Shown here one piece after another: positions 1 through 9,902 of a stretch of 64,000 bases of DNA; the stretch's first letter is position 1, and each line of letters starts with the position of its first letter. The notes under the pieces were generated by a model, which saw only the letters and a program-made list of their open reading frames with translations, was not told the DNA's origin and searched no databases. Origin of the DNA: Corynebacterium faecale (GTDB lineage Bacteria > Actinomycetota > Actinomycetes > Mycobacteriales > Mycobacteriaceae); NCBI RefSeq assembly GCF_030408735.1, contig NZ_CP047204.1, positions 1,054,001 through 1,118,000 on the forward strand, written 5' to 3'. Made by a program: the position numbers and the translations under genes.

Positions 1-95
1 GGATTTGGCCCTTGATGAAGGGCACGTAGCATAATGAAGCCATTAGGATTGTCATGTTCTTCCATTTATAACGAGCCAGGAGTTTTCGAGTACCA

Positions 96-413
96 ATGAC
101 CTATACAATCGCACAGCCCTGCGTTGACGTCTTGGACCGTGCCTGCGTTGAAGAGTGCCCCGTCGACTGCATCTACGAAGGCAAGCGCATGCTGTACATC
201 CACCCGGATGAGTGCGTCGACTGTGGTGCCTGCGAGCCGGCCTGTCCGGTCGAGGCGATCTTCTACGAGGACGATGTTCCAGACGAGTGGCTCGACTACA
301 ACGATGCCAATGTTGGTTTCTTCGACGATCTCGGTTCCCCGGGTGGCGCGGCGAAGCTCGGACCGCAGGACTTTGATCACCCCCTGATCGCGGCGCTGCC
401 CCCGCAGGCCTAA
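96..413 (+). CDS. fdxC: 7Fe-8S ferredoxin
   Basis: Small acidic cytoplasmic electron carrier of 105 aa. The N-terminal half shows a C-x7-C-x3-CP set (Cys9, Cys17, Cys21) typical of a 3Fe-4S site, followed by C-x2-C-x2-C-x3-CP ([18 protein letters not shown]) for a 4Fe-4S cluster. This is the arrangement of actinobacterial FdxC ferredoxins. A GGAG ribosome site lies at about 80-83, and the ATG at 96 gives the usual family start. The gene stops 11 bases before dapC, so the two are probably co-transcribed, as fdxC-dapC is in related actinobacteria. The redox partner cannot be read from the sequence. Confidence 0.93.
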   Translation: MTYTIAQPCVDVLDRACVEECPVDCIYEGKRMLYIHPDECVDCGACEPACPVEAIFYEDDVPDEWLDYNDANVGFFDDLGSPGGAAKLGPQDFDHPLIAALPPQA

Positions 414-424
414 TCTGTACATTC

Positions 425-1537
425 ATGACCCGTAAACCCCGCACCCCCTTAGCCACCATCCTCCCGGACTTCCCCTGGGATTCACTAGCCTCCGCGAAAG
501 CACAGGCGAGTGCGCATCCGGATGGCATTGTGAATCTGTCGGTTGGCACCCCGGTTGATCCGGTCGCCCCCGGAATCCAGATCGCGCTTTCGGAGGCCGC
601 GGGGTTCTCCGGTTACCCGCAGACCATCGGCACCCCCGAACTGCGGTCTGCGATCCGCGCGGCGCTGCTGCGCCGCTACAACATGACAGCGCTTGTCGAC
701 GCCTCCGTGATCCCCGTGGTGGGCACCAAGGAGGCGATCGCTCTCCTGCCCACGATGCTCGGCCTCTCCGGGCACACCGTGGTGATCCCGGAGATCGCAT
801 ATCCGACCTATGAGGTCGCCGCGGTGGCCGCCGGTGCGCGGGTACGTCGTTCGGATTCGTTGCTGAAGCTGGGACCCGAGGTCCCGTCACTGATGTTCCT
901 CAATTCACCGTCCAACCCGACCGGCAAGGTGCTGGGTATTCCACACCTGCGCAAGGTTGTGGAATGGGCGCGGGACAATGACGTGATCATCGCAGCGGAC
1001 GAATGTTACCTGGGTCTGGGCTGGGATGATGACAATGAGCCCGTCTCCATCCTGGACCCGCGGGTCTGCGATGGTGACCACACCAACCTGTTGGCCATCC
1101 ACTCGCTGTCCAAGACCTCCAACATGGCCTCCTACCGCGCTGGATACATCGTGGGGGACACCTCCCTGGTGGGTGAGCTGACCGAAGCACGCAAGAACCT
1201 GGGTCTCATGGTTCCCCACGCCATCCAGCAGGCGATGATCGCCGCGCTCAATGATGATCTGCAGGAGGCGGGGCAGAAGCTGGTGTATGCACGTCGTCGT
1301 TTAGCGCTGATGAAGGCCCTGATCGGGGCGGGTTTCCGCATCGACAATTCCGAGGCTGGTCTCTACCTCTGGGCCACCCGCGATGAGCCCTGCCGGGACA
1401 CGGTGGACTGGTTCGCCGAGCGCGGCATCCTGGTCGCCCCCGGTGACTTCTATGGTCCACGTGGCGCACTTCATGTCCGCGTTGCCCTCACTGAGGTGGA
1501 CGAGCGTATCGAGGCTGCTGTCACACGCCTTTCCTGA
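425..1537 (+). CDS. dapC: N-succinyldiaminopimelate aminotransferase
   Basis: PLP-dependent fold-type I aminotransferase (370 aa) that makes N-succinyl-LL-2,6-diaminopimelate in the succinylase branch of lysine/meso-DAP synthesis. The PLP-binding lysine sits in SLSKTSNMASYRAGY (Lys about 230). The NSPSNPTGKV substrate/phosphate motif and the AADECY aspartate that holds the pyridine nitrogen are present. Length and position directly behind fdxC match corynebacterial and mycobacterial DapC. Cytoplasmic. The genes of the following and preceding steps (dapE, dapD) lie a few kb downstream, which supports DapC over a generic class I/II aminotransferase. Confidence 0.93.
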   Translation: MTRKPRTPLATILPDFPWDSLASAKAQASAHPDGIVNLSVGTPVDPVAPGIQIALSEAAGFSGYPQTIGTPELRSAIRAALLRRYNMTALVDASVIPVVGTKEAIALLPTMLGLSGHTVVIPEIAYPTYEVAAVAAGARVRRSDSLLKLGPEVPSLMFLNSPSNPTGKVLGIPHLRKVVEWARDNDVIIAADECYLGLGWDDDNEPVSILDPRVCDGDHTNLLAIHSLSKTSNMASYRAGYIVGDTSLVGELTEARKNLGLMVPHAIQQAMIAALNDDLQEAGQKLVYARRRLALMKALIGAGFRIDNSEAGLYLWATRDEPCRDTVDWFAERGILVAPGDFYGPRGALHVRVALTEVDERIEAAVTRLS

Positions 1538-1608
1538 CGGTTTTATCAACACGCCCGCGAAGGGCTAGGATTGAATCCCTAAAACTGTTTTTTGACATTG
1601 GAAGAGGC

Positions 1609-2178
1609 GTGTTGAGTTCCGAAAAACGTGGCTGGGAAACTCGCCTTCGAAGGACGACCCGACAGTTCCTGAAGTTCGGGTTGGTGGGTGGCTCCGGCAC
1701 CGTGGTAAACCTCCTTGTAGCTGCATTGGCGAAGAAAATCGCAGGCTGGACGAGCGGTATCTCCGAGCACGATCCCTTCATGAATCTCCTGGGTACCGAC
1801 TTCAATATCCGCTGGTATCACGTGTTCATGACCATCGCCTTCCTGGTGGCCAATACGTGGAACTACCAGCTCAACCGCATGTGGACCTTCAAGACAAAGG
1901 AGATGCGGTCCTGGTGGCGCGGTTTCTTCCCCTTTCTGGCGACAGGCCTCGTTGCTTTCATCGTCAGTCAGATTGTGACCACCCTGCTGATGAACCCCAG
2001 CTCGCCCATCGCACTATCCTCTGAGATCTTTGACGATTCCACCGGATTCCGCACCAAGTTCTACTGGGCGCTCGTGATTTCCATCGTGATCTCCATGCCC
2101 GTGAACTTCCTGGTGAACAAGTACTGGGCCTTCCGCAAGCCCAGGACAAGGATTGTTGTCATGTCTGATCCGCGGTAG
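1609..2178 (+). CDS. GtrA-like multi-pass membrane protein
   Basis: A 189-aa integral membrane protein with a GTG start at 1609. Four hydrophobic stretches are visible: LVGGSGTVVNLLVAALA near residues 25-42, one around HVFMTIAFLVANTWN, one around GFFPFLATGLVAFIVSQIV, and one around YWALVISIVISMPVNFLV. The motifs NTWNYQLNRMWTFK and NFLVNKYWAFRK are typical of the GtrA family. GtrA proteins are thought to move lipid-linked sugars across the membrane or assist glycosyltransferases. The substrate is unknown here. A strong terminator follows, so it is the last gene of its unit. Confidence 0.85.
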   Translation: MLSSEKRGWETRLRRTTRQFLKFGLVGGSGTVVNLLVAALAKKIAGWTSGISEHDPFMNLLGTDFNIRWYHVFMTIAFLVANTWNYQLNRMWTFKTKEMRSWWRGFFPFLATGLVAFIVSQIVTTLLMNPSSPIALSSEIFDDSTGFRTKFYWALVISIVISMPVNFLVNKYWAFRKPRTRIVVMSDPR

Positions 2179-2198
2179 AGGGGAAGCACTGAACCAGA

Positions 2199-2228
2199 GG
2201 GAGCCTGAGGGCTCCCTTTTTTCTTTTT
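2199..2228 (+). terminator. Rho-independent terminator after the GtrA-like gene
   Basis: The stem GGGAGCC/GGCTCCC with a TGAG loop is followed directly by a T-rich run (TTTTTTCTTTTT). It lies 20 bases after the GtrA-like stop codon. Confidence 0.85.
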
Positions 2229-2339
2229 GCACAGGTGTCGACTGTGAAACATAATCGAAAACTTGTTTGATAAAAGCCTTGCTTTTGGGTGGCGGTCGGG
2301 TGAGGATGGAGGGGAACACATTATCGAAAGGGGGGAATA

Positions 2340-3512
2340 ATGATCACCGTTGACGTCTTCTTCAGTCACCAGGATCCGGCCAGTCCGGTCTCACATGTCA
2401 TAGCCGACAGGAACATGTCCGAACACCAGATGTGGCTCACGTTGATCGACGATGACACGCATGACGCCGACTCACTCATCGTCGAACTGATGCGGCTGAC
2501 GGGCATGAACCGCACCGAGGTCAACAACGGGCTCAATGCGGTCGCCGCCATGGACAAGCTGCCCAGACTCCGGGCGTTGCAGGAGAAGCATTACCCACTG
2601 AGCGTGGCTTTCGTCTCCAGGATCATGACTGCTGTTGCCCGCGCAGAGGAGGAACTGTGGGAGGAGCTGGATCGCCGCATCGTTGAGCGGTTGACTCCAC
2701 GGGTGGCCAATGAGGTGATGATCCAGGCGCACGATCTCGCAGGCCTGATCACCAGGTGGATCAAGGAGCTGGATCCTGCATTCGGGAAGGAACCCGCGGT
2801 GGAACCGGGGGCTCCGCAGGAGTATCTGACCGTACGCTTCGAGAACGGCATGGCCCATATCCGCGGCAGGATCAACCCGACTGATGGTCACCACCTCGCA
2901 GAGGCACTGTCCAAGGTCCGGGAGGAGGGCATGACCAATGTCGATGCCCTGAGGGCCTTTCTGGACAGTGAGGCACCCGTGAAGATCATTCAGAACATCT
3001 ACACGCCACAGAACGGCGGCCTCTCCTGGATGCCAGGGGTGGGGTACTTCGACTGGGACTGCCAAGGCGCCAGCCGGGTGGTTGACCTGGATTGTCACGC
3101 CAACGCCGTGGAGAAGGGTTATCGGCCCAGTGAGGGGCTGGCAAACCATGTGCGGGCGCGTGATGGCCACTGCAGGATGCCGGGGTGTAGGGTGCCAGCT
3201 GATCAATGCCAGATCGATCACATCATCCCCTGGGGTCAGGGTGGATTGACGGTGGCATGGAACCTCCAGTGCCTCTGCCAGCACCATCACAACATGAAAA
3301 CAGATGGTCGCTTCCAGGCGGATATCAACGCGGTGGGGGAGGTGACGTGGATCGGTCCGATGAACCAACCGATGGTGACAACACCGATGGGACCCCTGGC
3401 CCCCGTGATGCCCACAGGCACATGGGGGCAGACACTCAGATCACGCATGGAGGCCCGTTTCAAGCGGATCAGGGCAGCGGCCCTGGAGAAATTTAATGAA
3501 GGTCGGGGTTGA
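2340..3512 (+). CDS. DUF222/13E12-repeat HNH endonuclease family protein
   Basis: 390 aa. The N-terminal two thirds is a helical DUF222/REP13E12-like region. The C-terminal part carries an HNH nuclease core: a DGHCRMPGC zinc knuckle near residue 280, [12 protein letters not shown] with the catalytic His, then [14 protein letters not shown]. This family is multi-copy in corynebacteria and mycobacteria, and its biological role (mobile or regulatory nuclease) is not settled. A GGGGGG-type ribosome site precedes the ATG at 2340. The 3' end overlaps the convergent dapD gene by 20 bases, with no terminator between them. A member of the family also sits beside dapD in C. glutamicum, so it appears to be a fixed resident. 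Confidence 0.88.
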   Translation: MITVDVFFSHQDPASPVSHVIADRNMSEHQMWLTLIDDDTHDADSLIVELMRLTGMNRTEVNNGLNAVAAMDKLPRLRALQEKHYPLSVAFVSRIMTAVARAEEELWEELDRRIVERLTPRVANEVMIQAHDLAGLITRWIKELDPAFGKEPAVEPGAPQEYLTVRFENGMAHIRGRINPTDGHHLAEALSKVREEGMTNVDALRAFLDSEAPVKIIQNIYTPQNGGLSWMPGVGYFDWDCQGASRVVDLDCHANAVEKGYRPSEGLANHVRARDGHCRMPGCRVPADQCQIDHIIPWGQGGLTVAWNLQCLCQHHHNMKTDGRFQADINAVGEVTWIGPMNQPMVTTPMGPLAPVMPTGTWGQTLRSRMEARFKRIRAAALEKFNEGRG

Positions 3513-4395
3513 GGGTGACGGTCATGCGGTTGGGGACCGCCTCCACCACGCCGGTGGTGGAGTTGCGTCGAAAGACCAGGCCGCTGCGCCCTGAGAGGTC
3601 TGCGGCTTTGACGGTCGCGCCGTCGATAAGCACTTTGGTACCGGCGGTGATGTAGAGGCCGGATTCAATGATGCAATCATCGCCGAGGGGGATGCCGCAG
3701 CCGGAGTTTGCTCCAAGGAGACAGCGCTCGCCGAGACTGATGACGTGTTCGCCGCCGCCGGAGAGTGTGCCCATGATCGAGGCGCCGCCACCTATGTCGG
3801 TGCCGTCGCCAATGGTCACGCCGGCTGAGATGCGTCCCTCCACCATGGAGCGGCCAAGCGTGCCCGCGTTGAAGTTGATGAATCCTTCGTGCATCACCGT
3901 CGTGCCCTCTGCGAGATGCGCGCCCAACCGCACGCGGTCGGCATCACCGATCCGGACCCCGGAGGGCAGGACGTAGTCAACCATGCGGGGGAATTTATCC
4001 ACTGAATACACGGTGACCTGGCCGCGGCGGGAGAGGCGGGCGCGGGTGAGCTGGAATCCCTCAACGGCGCAGGGGCCATAGTTTGTCCAGACAACGGTGG
4101 CAAGAAGATCGAAGATGCCATCCAAATTCAAGCCATGTGGCTTGATCAGGCGGTGTGAGAGAAGGTGGAGCCGCAGCCATGCGTCCGCAGAATCCACCGG
4201 GGGCTGGTCCAGGTCGGGGATGTGGGTGTGGATGATGGTCCGGGTGACATCACGGGCATCATCGGCACCGATGAGGGGATCCAGTAGGGCTTCCATGTTC
4301 TCGGCCCGGCCCAGCGCGGGGGTCGGGTACCAGACATCGAGGACATCGCCCGAGGGCGTAGTGGTGGCAATTCCAGTCGCAGAAGCGGAAGTCAT
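3493..4395 (-). CDS. dapD: Tetrahydrodipicolinate N-succinyltransferase
   Basis: 300-aa trimeric left-handed beta-helix enzyme that transfers succinyl from succinyl-CoA to tetrahydrodipicolinate, the first committed step of the succinylase DAP pathway. The N-terminal half is the actinobacterial DapD domain. The C-terminal half shows hexapeptide repeats ([20 protein letters not shown], then [14 protein letters not shown]). The conserved glycine-rich [14 protein letters not shown] segment is present. The gene lies 16 bases behind aroP on the same strand, and a second DapD-like gene sits upstream of aroP. Placement beside dapE and dapC supports the assignment. Confidence 0.92.
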   Translation of the reverse strand: MTSASATGIATTTPSGDVLDVWYPTPALGRAENMEALLDPLIGADDARDVTRTIIHTHIPDLDQPPVDSADAWLRLHLLSHRLIKPHGLNLDGIFDLLATVVWTNYGPCAVEGFQLTRARLSRRGQVTVYSVDKFPRMVDYVLPSGVRIGDADRVRLGAHLAEGTTVMHEGFINFNAGTLGRSMVEGRISAGVTIGDGTDIGGGASIMGTLSGGGEHVISLGERCLLGANSGCGIPLGDDCIIESGLYITAGTKVLIDGATVKAADLSGRSGLVFRRNSTTGVVEAVPNRMTVTLNPDLH

Positions 4396-4411
4396 TCCAC
4401 CACAATAATTT

Positions 4412-5872
4412 CTATCGGTCTATCAGTCCAGTGCGCTTCTTCCGCAGGGGGCTGTTGGTGGTGGCAAAGGACAGCAGCACCAGGAAACCGAATACGACAA
4501 CCACGGAAAACACCTGGGAGCGGGAACCGGCATCACCGAGCATGAGGAGCACCAGACCAGCCAACATCACCAGGGTGAGGATACCCAGCCACGGGTGGGC
4601 CCACATGCGGACCGTGGAGATCTCGCCGTTGCGTTCCAATTCGGGGCGTAATTTCAGCTGGGACAGGGCGATCATCGCCCAGACCACCAGGAGACAACCG
4701 CCCACGGCATTGAGGAGGAAATCCAACAGTCCGGCTGGGTTGAAATACTGGAGGGCCACGGACACGAAGGCGAAGAACATCGACAGCATGACCGCTGCTG
4801 TGGGCACACCACTGTTGCTCAGGTTGCCAAACAGTTTAGGTGCATCATGGTTGCGTCCCATGGCGAAAACCAGGCGGGACGTGGCGTAGATCTGGGCGTT
4901 GAAAGCGGAGAGCAGCGCCAAGACAATGACAGCCTCCATCAGGCCGACGGCACCGGGGATATTCGCCATGTCCAGAACCCGGGTGAAGGGAGAGTCTGCT
5001 GCGGTTTCCGCGTTGTCGATGGATTCATAGGGGAGGAGGAACGTGATCACGAGGACAGAACCCAGGTAGAACACGGAGATGCGCCAGATCACGGCACGCA
5101 CTGCAAGTGAAATCGCTCGGCGGGGCTTATCGGATTCCGCGGCTGCGATGGTCACGATCTCAATGCCACCGAAGGCGAAAGCCACAGCCAACAGTCCCGC
5201 GGCCACACCGGAAAGACCATTGGGCATGAAGCCGTCCTCGCCGATGAAGTTGCTGGTACCCACGAAGGTGGAACCGGGGAGTAGACCGAAGATCAGTGCA
5301 GCTCCGATGAAGAGGAACACCACGATCACCGCAACCTTGATGAACGCGAACCAGTACTCGAACTCGCCGAAACCTCGCACTGCAGCCAGGTTCACCGCGG
5401 CGAAGAACACCACGCACACCAGAGCCGGGATCCAGGGATCCACCCCGAACCAGGCGCTCATGATTGCTGCCGCACCGGTCATTTCAGCGCCCATGACCAT
5501 GATGAGCAGGAACCAGTACAACCAGCCGAGGGAGAAGCCGGCCCAGTGTCCGAAGGCATCTTTGCCGTAGCGGGCGAAACTACCTGAATGGGGGCGGGCG
5601 GCGGCCATCTCACCCAGCATCTGCATGACCAGCACCACGATCGCACCGGCGGCGATGTAGGCAAGTAACACGGCGGGTCCGGCTGCGCGGATGCCCACAC
5701 CGGTGCCCAGGAACAGGCCCGCACCGATCGCGGAACCCAGGCCCATCATGGTGAGGTGACGCGTCCGGAGGCCCGTACCCAGTTCTCTTTGTGTGTCTTG
5801 AGTAGACGATGTAGTTGACGTCCCGGGGGCAGCGTTGTGTGTGGCTGCCGCGGAACCTTCGCTGATTGCCAT
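4412..5872 (-). CDS. aroP: Aromatic amino acid permease (APC family)
   Basis: 486-aa amino acid/proton symporter of the AAT branch of the APC superfamily, with about 12 hydrophobic segments. The N-terminal hallmark [20 protein letters not shown] and the following [20 protein letters not shown] helix are typical of AroP/LysP/ProY permeases. The start chosen is the ATG at 5872 (MAISEGS); the frame stays open upstream only because it runs antisense into the neighbouring DapD-like gene. In C. glutamicum the permease adjacent to dapE is AroP (Phe, Tyr, Trp uptake), so the symbol rests on synteny plus family; specificity is not readable. A G+C-rich hairpin (AAACCGC/GCGGTTT) lies just upstream. Confidence 0.82.
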   Translation of the reverse strand: MAISEGSAAATHNAAPGTSTTSSTQDTQRELGTGLRTRHLTMMGLGSAIGAGLFLGTGVGIRAAGPAVLLAYIAAGAIVVLVMQMLGEMAAARPHSGSFARYGKDAFGHWAGFSLGWLYWFLLIMVMGAEMTGAAAIMSAWFGVDPWIPALVCVVFFAAVNLAAVRGFGEFEYWFAFIKVAVIVVFLFIGAALIFGLLPGSTFVGTSNFIGEDGFMPNGLSGVAAGLLAVAFAFGGIEIVTIAAAESDKPRRAISLAVRAVIWRISVFYLGSVLVITFLLPYESIDNAETAADSPFTRVLDMANIPGAVGLMEAVIVLALLSAFNAQIYATSRLVFAMGRNHDAPKLFGNLSNSGVPTAAVMLSMFFAFVSVALQYFNPAGLLDFLLNAVGGCLLVVWAMIALSQLKLRPELERNGEISTVRMWAHPWLGILTLVMLAGLVLLMLGDAGSRSQVFSVVVVFGFLVLLSFATTNSPLRKKRTGLIDR

Positions 5873-5933
5873 GGTATTACCGTAAACCGCGGTGGCGGTT
5901 TTAACGAAAAGGGGGGCCGGTCCACACCACCGC

Positions 5934-6971
5934 CTAGCTGTGTTTGCCCGAACCGGACTTGGAGCGGGGTGGGATGCGGCGGGCGACCGGTTCATGGAAG
6001 CCCTTCTCCCGTTTGATGGACCAGTTGGACTGTCCCTCGATCTCCTTGACGGTGCGTTCTTCACCCTCATCCGCGAACCAGATCGGGGTGTCGCAGTCGA
6101 GGACGATGTTGTTGCCGATGTGGCAGTTGTCGCCGAGGGAGACACCGATGATTCCGGAGCTCACGCCGAACTTGCAGTCCTCACCAATGCCCAGGTAGAG
6201 GCGGCGGCCTTCAGAGTCACGCGGGGACATCACCGTGGCGGACAGGCCGATTTCAGAGCGGGCGCCGATCACCGTGCCAGATGACAGACGTCCCTCCACC
6301 TTTGCGGCACCCAGGGTTCCTGAGTTGAAGGACACAAATCCCTCGCGCAGCACGGAGGTACCCGGTGCCAGGTAGGCACCCAGACGGACACGTTCAGCTT
6401 CAGAGATGCGCACACCGTAGGGCACCACATAGTCGACCATGCGTGGCAACCGGTCCACGCAGTAGACGTGGATCAGACCGCGGGAGCGCAGGGCCGCACG
6501 GACCCATTCGAAGTTCTCCGGTAGGCAGGGGCCCTTGTTGGTCCAGACCACATTGGACAGGCGGTCGAGGGTTTCGGACATGTGGAGTTCATGCGGACGC
6601 ACCAGGCGGTGGGAGAGCAGGTGCAGACGCAGGTATACATCGTGTGCGTCTTTCGGGGGTGCGTCTAAATCCTCGATGATGGTGCGCACCGCGACCTGCT
6701 CCACCAGGCGGTCCTCATCCAGTTTGACCAGCTGGAGCATTCTGGGGGTGAGGTCACGGGCTCCGAGGCGGACGGAGCCGGTTTCCAGGGGATAGGACTC
6801 GGTCCAGTTGTCAGGGTCGATGAGCGTTGGGTCCGGGTACCAGGTATCCAGGACCGTGCCGTCCATGGCGATGTTTGCGATGCCTAGTCCGACCGCGCCC
6901 TTACGATTACCGGCATCCGTGTAGCCGGCATTGGCAGAGGTTTTTAGAGAGGTGTTCAGGGCTGCATTCAT
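5934..6971 (-). CDS. DapD-like succinyltransferase paralogue
   Basis: 345-aa homologue of DapD. It shares the order of the first DapD: ALNTSLKTSANAG leader, [60 protein letters not shown], then hexapeptide repeats around GTLGAAKVEGRLSSGTVIG. It differs in the beta-helix end (an inserted RDSEGRR loop) and has a longer, basic C-terminal tail ending KSGSGKHS. It may be a second tetrahydrodipicolinate succinyltransferase or act on a related substrate. It is transcribed toward aroP and dapD and divergently from dapE. Start is the ATG at 6971. Confidence 0.85.
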   Translation of the reverse strand: MNAALNTSLKTSANAGYTDAGNRKGAVGLGIANIAMDGTVLDTWYPDPTLIDPDNWTESYPLETGSVRLGARDLTPRMLQLVKLDEDRLVEQVAVRTIIEDLDAPPKDAHDVYLRLHLLSHRLVRPHELHMSETLDRLSNVVWTNKGPCLPENFEWVRAALRSRGLIHVYCVDRLPRMVDYVVPYGVRISEAERVRLGAYLAPGTSVLREGFVSFNSGTLGAAKVEGRLSSGTVIGARSEIGLSATVMSPRDSEGRRLYLGIGEDCKFGVSSGIIGVSLGDNCHIGNNIVLDCDTPIWFADEGEERTVKEIEGQSNWSIKREKGFHEPVARRIPPRSKSGSGKHS

Positions 6972-7040
6972 TGCTGCTCACACTTTCCACACTTTTGATC
7001 ATTCATTGGTTTGTACCCGTAGGGTTTGTACTCTGAGGGG

Positions 7041-8174
7041 GTGGAACAAAATCCAACTCCGCCCCCCGTCCTCGACCTTCTCATGGATCCCATTCTCCTC
7101 ACGGAGAAGCTGGTGGACCTGCCCAGTCCTTCGGGCCGCGAGAAGCTGATTGCTGATGTTATCCAGCAAAGCCTCCTAGACATAAATCTACCCGGTGTGG
7201 AGGTGCTGCGCTTCAACAACAATGTTCTTGCCCGCACCCATCGTGGCCTGCCCAGGCGGGTGATTCTGGCGGGTCATGTGGACACCGTTCCGATCGCCGA
7301 TAACGTTCCAGGCCACCGGGGGGCAAACGCGAAGGGCGAGGACACTCTCTTCGGCTGCGGGTCTGTGGATATGAAGTCCGGCCTGGCTGTGTATCTGCAC
7401 ACCTTCGCCCGACTCATCCATGACAACGCACCCCTGACCCGGGACCTCACCTTCATCGCCTACGAGGGGGAGGAGGTCTCCGAGGATCGCAACGGTCTGG
7501 GCCACATCGAAAAGGAACACCCGAACTGGTTGGAGGGGGATCTGGCGCTGCTGGGGGAACCCACCGGTGCGTGGATAGAAGCCGGGTGCCAGGGCAATCT
7601 GCGTCTGCGGGTCACGGCCCATGGAACGCGTGCCCACAGTGCGCGTGGCTGGATGGGCGACAATGCCATCCATAAGCTCACCCCCATCATGTCGCGGGTT
7701 GCAGAATACGGGATCCACGATGTGGAGATCGATGGCCTGACCTACCGCGAGGGACTCAACGTGGTCTGGGCGCAAGCCGGTGTGGCCAACAACGTCATTC
7801 CTGATGAAGCCTGGATCAACATAAATTTCCGGTTCGCCCCGAACCGCTCCACTAAGGACGCGGCCGCCCATGTGGTCCGGGCCCTGGGACTGGACAGCAC
7901 ACCGGGTATCACCTGGACGCTTGACGACGCCGCCGGTGGCGCCCTCCCGGGCCTGGGCCTGGAGGTCACCGCCGGCCTGGTAGAGGCCGTCGGGCGGGAG
8001 AAGATCCGCGCCAAATACGGATGGACCGATGTCGCACGCTTCTCCGCCCTCGGAGTGCCGGCCCTCAATTTCGGCGCGGGTGATCCCTCGTTTGCCCACA
8101 GGCGTGATGAACAGTGTCCAGTCGGCCAGATCACCGAGGTGGCCGACATCCTCTACACCTATCTGCGTTCCTAA
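7041..8174 (+). CDS. dapE: Succinyl-diaminopimelate desuccinylase
   Basis: M20 family di-zinc hydrolase of about 377 aa that releases succinate to give LL-DAP. The metal-site motifs are AGHVDTVPIAD (His/Asp), GCGSVDMKSGLAVY, and IAYEGEEVSEDRNGLG with the catalytic Glu pair. LGEPTGAWIEAGCQG and the C-terminal NFGAGDPSFAHRRDEQCP complete the set. I place the start at the GTG at 7041 because it aligns with the N-terminus remembered for C. glutamicum DapE (LDLL-DPI-LT). An in-frame TTG at 7026 and an ATG at 7083 are alternatives. The promoter region shared with the DapD-like gene (6972-7025) is very short. Confidence 0.9.
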   Translation: MEQNPTPPPVLDLLMDPILLTEKLVDLPSPSGREKLIADVIQQSLLDINLPGVEVLRFNNNVLARTHRGLPRRVILAGHVDTVPIADNVPGHRGANAKGEDTLFGCGSVDMKSGLAVYLHTFARLIHDNAPLTRDLTFIAYEGEEVSEDRNGLGHIEKEHPNWLEGDLALLGEPTGAWIEAGCQGNLRLRVTAHGTRAHSARGWMGDNAIHKLTPIMSRVAEYGIHDVEIDGLTYREGLNVVWAQAGVANNVIPDEAWININFRFAPNRSTKDAAAHVVRALGLDSTPGITWTLDDAAGGALPGLGLEVTAGLVEAVGREKIRAKYGWTDVARFSALGVPALNFGAGDPSFAHRRDEQCPVGQITEVADILYTYLRS

Positions 8175-8242
8175 CCGGGCAAAGGTGCACGCGCGCGGTT
8201 ATCGTGGAAGATCCATCACTTTAGCGATCAGGAGGGCACATC

Positions 8243-9025
8243 ATGGCTCCACACAAAACCCCCGATGATGAGAAGAACCGCATGCTCATCGGCCCGGTTC
8301 TCCGCAGGAGGCAGGAGACCCAGCCGGAGGGCAGCACCTTCGATCAGCGTCTTCTGGAGATGCGTGCCGATCATGATTGGAAGCACGCCGACCCCTGGCG
8401 GGTCCTGCGCATCCAGGGTGAATTCGTGGCGGGTTTCGATGCCCTCCATGAGATGCCCAAGGCCGTCACCGTCTTCGGTTCCGCCCGCATCAAAAAAGAT
8501 CACCCCTACTACACCCAGGGTGTGGAACTCGGTGAGAAACTCGTGGAGGCGGAATACGCCGTGGTCACCGGCGGTGGCCCCGGCCTGATGGAAGCCCCCA
8601 ACAAGGGTGCCTGCGAAGCAGGGGGACTCAGCGTGGGACTCGGCATCGAACTGCCCCATGAACAGCGGCTCAACCCCTATGTGGATCTGGGCCTGAATTT
8701 CCGGTATTTCTTCGCCCGCAAGACCATGTTCCTCAAGTACTCCCAGGCGTTTGTGTGTCTGCCGGGTGGTTTCGGCACCCTGGATGAGCTCTTCGAGGTG
8801 CTCTGCATGGTGCAGACCGGAAAGGTGACCAACTTCCCGATCGTGCTCATCGGCACCAAATTCTGGGCTGGCCTGGCTGATTGGATCCGCGACCGCCTCG
8901 TGGAGGAGGGCATGATCGCTTCTGATGACATCGACCGTGTCCTCATCACCGATGATGTGGATGAGGCTGTGAAGTTCATCGTGGATGCCCACGCGGGGCT
9001 GGACGTGGCCCGCCGACACAACTAG
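8243..9025 (+). CDS. LOG/TIGR00730 family Rossmann-fold protein
   Basis: 260-aa cytoplasmic protein of the LOG (LONELY GUY-like) family. It shows VTVFGSARIKKDHPYY, VVTGGGPGLMEAPNKGACE and PGGFGTLDELFE. The last two are the nucleotide-binding and catalytic PGGxGTxxE signatures of cytokinin-type nucleoside 5'-monophosphate phosphoribohydrolases. The bacterial role is probably nucleotide housekeeping. It lies between dapE and folP2, as in mycobacteria (Rv1205 region). The ATG at 8243 follows a GGAGGGCAC ribosome site. Confidence 0.9.
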   Translation: MAPHKTPDDEKNRMLIGPVLRRRQETQPEGSTFDQRLLEMRADHDWKHADPWRVLRIQGEFVAGFDALHEMPKAVTVFGSARIKKDHPYYTQGVELGEKLVEAEYAVVTGGGPGLMEAPNKGACEAGGLSVGLGIELPHEQRLNPYVDLGLNFRYFFARKTMFLKYSQAFVCLPGGFGTLDELFEVLCMVQTGKVTNFPIVLIGTKFWAGLADWIRDRLVEEGMIASDDIDRVLITDDVDEAVKFIVDAHAGLDVARRHN

Positions 9026-9044
9026 GTATGGCTACATTAGTCAT

Positions 9045-9902
9045 ATGAGTTTCCCCTCCGCCTATGCCACCGGTGACCTTCCGGTGATCATGGCCATCAT
9101 CAACCGCACCCCGGATTCCTTCTATGACAAGGGAGCCACCTTCGAGGACACCAAGGCACTGGAACGCGTGGCCACCGTCATTGAACAGGGCGCAGGCATT
9201 ATCGATATCGGTGGGGTGAAGGCAGGGCCGGGGGAATTCGTCTCCGCAGCGGAGGAGATCGACCGCGTGGTTCCCACCATCGCAGCGGTGCATGCCAGAT
9301 TCCCAGATGTGGCCATCTCCGTGGATACCTGGCGCGCCGATGTGGCTGATGAGGCCATCCGGGCCGGTGCCACCCTGGTCAATGACACCTGGGCAGGCCA
9401 CGACCCGGAGTTGCTCGAAGTCGCCGGCCACCACCGCGTGGGTTATGTGTGCTCCCACACCGGGGGAGTGGTCCCACGAACCAGACCCCACCGGGTCCAC
9501 TTTGATGATGTTGTCGCCGATGTCATCCGCGAAACCACTCTGCTTGCGGAAAAAGCGGTGCGTGCAGGTGTACCGGAGGACAGGATCTTCATCGACCCCA
9601 CCCATGATTTTGGCAAGAACACCTTCCACGGTCTGGAACTGCTGCGCCGCATCGATGAGATCGTGGCCACCGGCTGGCCCGTGCTCATGGCCCTGAGCAA
9701 CAAGGACTTCATCGGGGAGACCGTCAACCGCCCCGTGGATCAGCGGGTGCCCGGAACACTCGCCGCCACCGCGTGGGCCGCTGCCCGGGGGTGTGCCGCC
9801 TTCCGCGTCCACGAGGTGGCCGATACCTTCGATGTGCTTCAGATGACCGCCGCCATCAAGGGTGATACCGCGCCGTTGAACACCATGAGGGGGTTGGTGT
9901 GA
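9045..9902 (+). CDS. folP2: FolP2-type dihydropteroate synthase homologue
   Basis: 285-aa TIM-barrel protein of the DHPS family, start ATG at 9045. It aligns along its length (MAIINRTPDSFYDKG, ISVDTWRADVADEAI, LVNDTWAGHD, FIDPTHDFGKNT), but positions that bind substrate in true DHPS are altered. The usual INVTPDSFSDGG reads INRTPDSFYDKG, and the GGESTRPG-type loop reads GGVKAGPG. This fits the second actinobacterial paralogue FolP2, which lacks DHPS activity in mycobacteria. The stop codon overlaps the GTG of gpgS by four bases, so the two are translationally coupled, and a role with GpgS is more likely than folate synthesis. Confidence 0.85.
   Translation: MSFPSAYATGDLPVIMAIINRTPDSFYDKGATFEDTKALERVATVIEQGAGIIDIGGVKAGPGEFVSAAEEIDRVVPTIAAVHARFPDVAISVDTWRADVADEAIRAGATLVNDTWAGHDPELLEVAGHHRVGYVCSHTGGVVPRTRPHRVHFDDVVADVIRETTLLAEKAVRAGVPEDRIFIDPTHDFGKNTFHGLELLRRIDEIVATGWPVLMALSNKDFIGETVNRPVDQRVPGTLAATAWAAARGCAAFRVHEVADTFDVLQMTAAIKGDTAPLNTMRGLV

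Noticed and set aside
2472..3368. Long open frame antisense to the HNH gene
   Set aside because: A shadow of the G+C-rich sense gene: no family motif, while the sense strand encodes the HNH domain.
5873..6145. N-terminal extension of the aroP frame
   Set aside because: It overlaps the DapD-like gene antisense, is Ser/Pro/Arg-rich and has no homology to permeases; the ATG at 5872 fits the family.
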